DNA of 64,000 nt from Gammaproteobacteria bacterium HGW-Gammaproteobacteria-3. GTDB lineage: Bacteria; Pseudomonadota; Gammaproteobacteria; Methylococcales; Methylomonadaceae. The notes below the pieces were generated by a model. The model was not told the DNA's origin, made no database searches, and saw nothing but the letters and a program-made list of their open reading frames with translations. Of the stretch, positions 60,726 to 64,000 are shown in pieces (within the stretch, counting starts at the first letter, position 1; every line of letters starts with the position of its first letter). The position numbers and the translations under genes are program-made. The stretch is taken from positions 1-64,000 of the forward strand of contig PGZD01000005.1 of assembly GCA_002843155.1 (NCBI GenBank), read 5' to 3'.

Positions 60726-62588
60726 ATGCCCCACTCCGACATATTAAAAGACGCCGCAGCGGAAAACCGCATATTTGCCAGCCGCGCTTTGATTGCTTTT
60801 ATTTTAATACTGGCTTTGACACTGGGATTGACTGTGCGACTGGTTTATCTGCAAATTGTGGGGCATGAACATTACGCCACTTTAGCCAAAAACAATCACA
60901 TCAAAATTGCCTCCTTGCCGCCGACCCGAGGCATTATTTACGACCGGAAAGGAAGAATTCTGGCGGAAAATATTCCGACCTACAGCCTGGAACTCATCCC
61001 CGAGCAAATCAGGGATATGGATGACACCTTGGCGCGCCTGCAACAATTGCTGGCTATTCCCGACGAAAAAATCGAGCAATATCAAAAATTACGCAAGCGT
61101 GAAAAACGTTTCACCAGTACGCCGTTGTTGTTACGCATGGATGACGAGGAAGTGGCCAAGTTCGCTGCGGTTCGGCCCTTTTTTCCCGGTGTCGATATTC
61201 AGGCCCAGTTGGTCAGACATTATCCTTTCGGCTTGCTGACCTCCCATGTCGTAGGCTTTGTCGGACGCATCAACGAAAGAGAGCTCAAAACACTCCCGGC
61301 TGCCGAATACCGGAGCACGCATCATGTCGGCAAAGTGGGCATCGAGCTGGCTTACGAAGCCGAGCTGCATGGCAAATCGGGCTATGCGGAAATCGAAACC
61401 AATGCCCAGTCGCGCGCCATCAGCACCATCAAAACCACCGATCCGATTCCCGGCGCAAACCTGCATCTGACGCTTGACATAGACCTGCAAAAAACCGCTT
61501 ATGAAGGTCTGGATATTTACAACGGCGCGGTTGTCGCCATCGATATTAAAACCGGCGGGGTTTTGGCGCTGGCAAGCCGACCCGGCTTTGACCCCAATCC
61601 GTTTGTCTACGGCATAGACAGAAAAACCTACCATGAACTACAGACTTCGGAAGATCAGCCGATGTTCAACCGGGCCTTGAGAGGCCAGTATCCGCCGGGC
61701 TCTACCCTCAAACCTTTCATGGCGCTGGCAGGACTGGAGTATCAGGTCATCAATGCCAATAACCGCAAATTTTGCCCGGGCTATTTCCAACTGCCCAATG
61801 TCAAGCACAAATACCGGGATTGGAAGCACGGCGGCCACGGCACGATCGCTATGAATGCCGCCATCGTACAGTCTTGTGATGTTTATTTTTACGAGCTGGC
61901 ACTGTCACTGGGGATTGACAATATCCATGCGTTTTTGGCGCGCTTTGGTTTTGGCGAAAAATCCGGCATCGACCTGGTCGGTGAAAAAGAAGGTTTATTG
62001 CCTTCCAAAAAATGGAAAAGAAAAGCCCGGAACCAGTCCTGGTACCCCGGGGAAACCTTGATTACCGGCATCGGCCAGGGCTTTACCCAGGTCACACCCC
62101 TGCAATTGGCGCGGGCCACCGCGACACTCGCCAACAAAGGCGTTATCGTCAACCCGCACCTGGTTGACAGGCTTGCAGACTCTGACGACAATAACACTGC
62201 GCCTTTGCCCCAGCATCAGGCCATCATTCCGTTACAGCCCGATCACGTCAACACTGTCATTAAAGCCATGATCGATGTGGTGCACAGTTCGCGCGGCACA
62301 GCACGGGTCATCAGCAAAGGCATCGATTACAGAATCGCCGGAAAAACCGGAACCGCTCAGGTTTTTACGGTCAAACAAGAAGAGCGTTACAATGAAAATA
62401 AAATCGACTTTAAATTGCGCGATCATGCGCTGTTCATTGCGTTCGCACCGGCTGACGACCCTCAAATAGCCGTGGCCGTCATTGCTGAACACGGCGGCCA
62501 TGGCGGCTCGGTCGCAGCCCCCATTGCCGGAAAAATTATACGTCAATATTTAGGAGAAACGAGCGATGCAAGTCGAGACGCGCAGTGA
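60726..62588 (+). CDS. mrdA: penicillin-binding protein 2 (MrdA)
   Basis: 620 residues. N-terminal membrane helix (about 20-42), pedestal domain, then transpeptidase with active-site STLK (PPGSTLKPF), SCD in place of SxN, and KTGTAQ. Cross-links peptidoglycan of the side wall with RodA. It begins 15 bases after mreD and its end overlaps rodA by 23 bases. Confidence 0.96.
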   Translation: MPHSDILKDAAAENRIFASRALIAFILILALTLGLTVRLVYLQIVGHEHYATLAKNNHIKIASLPPTRGIIYDRKGRILAENIPTYSLELIPEQIRDMDDTLARLQQLLAIPDEKIEQYQKLRKREKRFTSTPLLLRMDDEEVAKFAAVRPFFPGVDIQAQLVRHYPFGLLTSHVVGFVGRINERELKTLPAAEYRSTHHVGKVGIELAYEAELHGKSGYAEIETNAQSRAISTIKTTDPIPGANLHLTLDIDLQKTAYEGLDIYNGAVVAIDIKTGGVLALASRPGFDPNPFVYGIDRKTYHELQTSEDQPMFNRALRGQYPPGSTLKPFMALAGLEYQVINANNRKFCPGYFQLPNVKHKYRDWKHGGHGTIAMNAAIVQSCDVYFYELALSLGIDNIHAFLARFGFGEKSGIDLVGEKEGLLPSKKWKRKARNQSWYPGETLITGIGQGFTQVTPLQLARATATLANKGVIVNPHLVDRLADSDDNNTAPLPQHQAIIPLQPDHVNTVIKAMIDVVHSSRGTARVISKGIDYRIAGKTGTAQVFTVKQEERYNENKIDFKLRDHALFIAFAPADDPQIAVAVIAEHGGHGGSVAAPIAGKIIRQYLGETSDASRDAQ

Positions 62589-63696
62589 ACAGTTCGACCG
62601 GCACTCGATTATCGGCAGGCTTTTAACCAAACTGCATCTCGATATTCCTTTATTGCTGGGACTTGTGCTCATTTCGGCGCTCAGTTATCTGATCCTTTAC
62701 AGCGCCGGGGGGCAGGATATGAAGATTCTCAACCGTCAAGCAGTACGCAGCGGCATTGCCTTCATTCTGATGATGGTATTGGCGCATATCAATCCTTATC
62801 AATTTAAACGTTATTCAGTGCTGTTGTACAGCATTGGCGTTTTTCTGCTGATCGCCGTGCTGGTGATGGGTGAAATTGGCAAGGGCGCCCAACGCTGGCT
62901 TGATTTGGGCCTGTTCCGTTTTCAGCCATCGGAAATGATTAAAATCACCACACCGATGATGGTTGCCTGGTATTTATCCATTGACTCGCTACCGCCTAAA
63001 TGGAAGCAATTGGGCGGCGCCGGCCTTCTGATCCTGATGCCTACACTGCTGATCGCCAAGCAGCCGGATTTGGGCACGGCATTGCTGGTCGCCAGTTCCG
63101 GCGCCGCAGCCATATTTTTTGCCGGTTTGTCATGGCGCTTCATTAGCGTCGTAGTTGTGACGCTGGCCTCGTTAACGCCGGTACTCTGGCATTTCATGCG
63201 CGACTACCAGCGTGACCGGGTGCTGACTTTTTTAAACCCCGAAGCGGACCCGATGGGACGAGGTTACCATATCATTCAGTCCAAAATTGCCATCGGTTCA
63301 GGCGGTATTTACGGCAAAGGCTGGCAGGGCAGCACCCAGGCGCAACTGGATTTTTTGCCGGAAAGCTCGACCGATTTTATTTTTGCCGTTTTCGCCGAGG
63401 AATTCGGCCTGTCAGGCTGCCTGACCTTACTCGTACTATACGTTGCCATCATCAGTCGCTGCCTGTATATTGCGGTGCAAGCACAAGATACTTATACGCG
63501 GCTACTGGCCGGCAGCCTCGGCTTTACTTTTTTTGTTTACGTTTTTGTTAACATAGGCATGGTCATCGGCATTTTGCCGGTGGTCGGCGTGCCCCTGCCG
63601 CTGATCAGCTACGGCGGCACCTCAATGGTGACGTTACTGGCAGGCTTCGGTATCTTAATGTCCATTCACACCCATAGAAAATTTTTACCGACATAA
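62566..63696 (+). CDS. rodA: rod shape protein RodA, peptidoglycan glycosyltransferase
   Basis: 376 residues with about ten membrane helices, SEDS family. It contains KQPDLGTALL with the essential Asp region and the C-terminal VGVPLPLISYGGTSM. Polymerises glycan strands from lipid II with PBP2. Its ATG lies inside mrdA, so the two are coupled; the next gene starts immediately after the stop. Confidence 0.96.
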   Translation: MQVETRSEQFDRHSIIGRLLTKLHLDIPLLLGLVLISALSYLILYSAGGQDMKILNRQAVRSGIAFILMMVLAHINPYQFKRYSVLLYSIGVFLLIAVLVMGEIGKGAQRWLDLGLFRFQPSEMIKITTPMMVAWYLSIDSLPPKWKQLGGAGLLILMPTLLIAKQPDLGTALLVASSGAAAIFFAGLSWRFISVVVVTLASLTPVLWHFMRDYQRDRVLTFLNPEADPMGRGYHIIQSKIAIGSGGIYGKGWQGSTQAQLDFLPESSTDFIFAVFAEEFGLSGCLTLLVLYVAIISRCLYIAVQAQDTYTRLLAGSLGFTFFVYVFVNIGMVIGILPVVGVPLPLISYGGTSMVTLLAGFGILMSIHTHRKFLPT

Positions 63697-64000
63697 ATGA
63701 CTCTAAAAAACAGTTTATTAAAAACACTGCTGGGCGGCGGTTGCCTGATAGCCGCCGCTTGCTCGGCGGCGACACCGGAAACCAGCGCCACTGCACCGGC
63801 TCAAACGGTCGCCCACGCTCAGCCTGAAGCATTACAGGCTTTTATCGACAAAATGGCCGGCCAGCATCATTTTGATAAAACCCGATTGCACACGTTGTTT
63901 CAATCGGTCGAACTCAAACCCGGCATTATCAAAGCAATGACGCGCCCCGCCGAAGCCATGCCCTGGTTTAAATATCGCAAAATATTTTTGACCGAAAAGC
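63697..64000 (+). CDS. mltB: lytic murein transglycosylase B, partial
   Basis: The first 101 codons are in the window, then the sequence ends. Lipoprotein signal (LIAAACSAA) followed by the MltB beginning: FIDKMAGQHHFDKTRLHTLF and PAEAMPWFKYRKIFL. The lytic Glu lies beyond the window. Cleaves peptidoglycan with 1,6-anhydro ends. The ATG follows the rodA stop without a gap, the usual position. Confidence 0.85.
   Translation, partial: MTLKNSLLKTLLGGGCLIAAACSAATPETSATAPAQTVAHAQPEALQAFIDKMAGQHHFDKTRLHTLFQSVELKPGIIKAMTRPAEAMPWFKYRKIFLTEK

Overview
The window looks like chromosome of a gammaproteobacterium. The order rpsU-yqeY-dnaG-rpoD, dapA next to bamC, mreBCD-mrdA-rodA-mltB, and tsaD divergent from rpsU are all typical of that class. 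The abundance of copper proteins (two multicopper oxidases, a membrane cupredoxin, a CusBA efflux pair) and the dispersed palindromic repeats would fit a methanotroph-like Methylococcales genome. No methane oxidation gene is present, so the order is an inference only.

Region 1 (1-6.3 kb): an ODP-type diiron metallo-beta-lactamase-fold protein sits directly ahead of a GGDEF/EAL c-di-GMP enzyme. A two-domain multicopper oxidase and a membrane cupredoxin follow on the minus strand, then a small membrane-anchored winged-helix protein. Region 2 (6.2-11.8 kb): a 588-bp spacer full of palindromic repeats including a MITE-like element, ftsH, and a divergon of a sigma-70-family factor and a CarH/LitR-type B12-binding MerR regulator. 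The divergon spacer and the sigma gene itself carry TGTACA palindromes. Region 3 (11.8-25 kb): cytochrome c and SNase-fold protein, purB, cusB-cusA-dsbA-like, then an exported operon (multicopper oxidase, SCO-like protein without its cysteine pair, 656-residue protein of unknown function) divergent from a LysR regulator. Region 4 (25-33 kb): hsp20 with a sigma-32-like promoter embedded in the end of purL, then purL, bamC, dapA, a LysM/BON protein and a 5'-truncated ypfJ.

Region 5 (33-43 kb): the methyl-cycle operon metK-ahcY-metF-rsmE-CPBP protease, tRNA-Ile2(CAU), and the macromolecular synthesis operon with a repeat and a large hairpin between dnaG and rpoD. Region 6 (43-49.3 kb): tsaD, plsY, folB-folK, a glutathione transferase, a PAS/chemoreceptor pair, a decayed fliW and tRNA-Arg(CCG). 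Region 7 (49.3-54.6 kb): scarred accessory DNA beside the tRNA, with a solitary HsdR with an unusual C-terminus and an ABC exporter (adaptor plus ATPase) lacking its permease, overlapping icd. Region 8 (54.6-64 kb): gatCAB and the elongasome cluster mreB-mreC-mreD-mrdA-rodA-mltB (mltB cut by the window end). mreC has no ordinary start codon where its conserved N-terminus begins.

The most interesting undescribed candidates are the exported MCO/SCO-like/656-aa operon and the B12-photoreceptor/sigma divergon. Several loci record decay: fliW, ypfJ, hsdR and the incomplete exporter.
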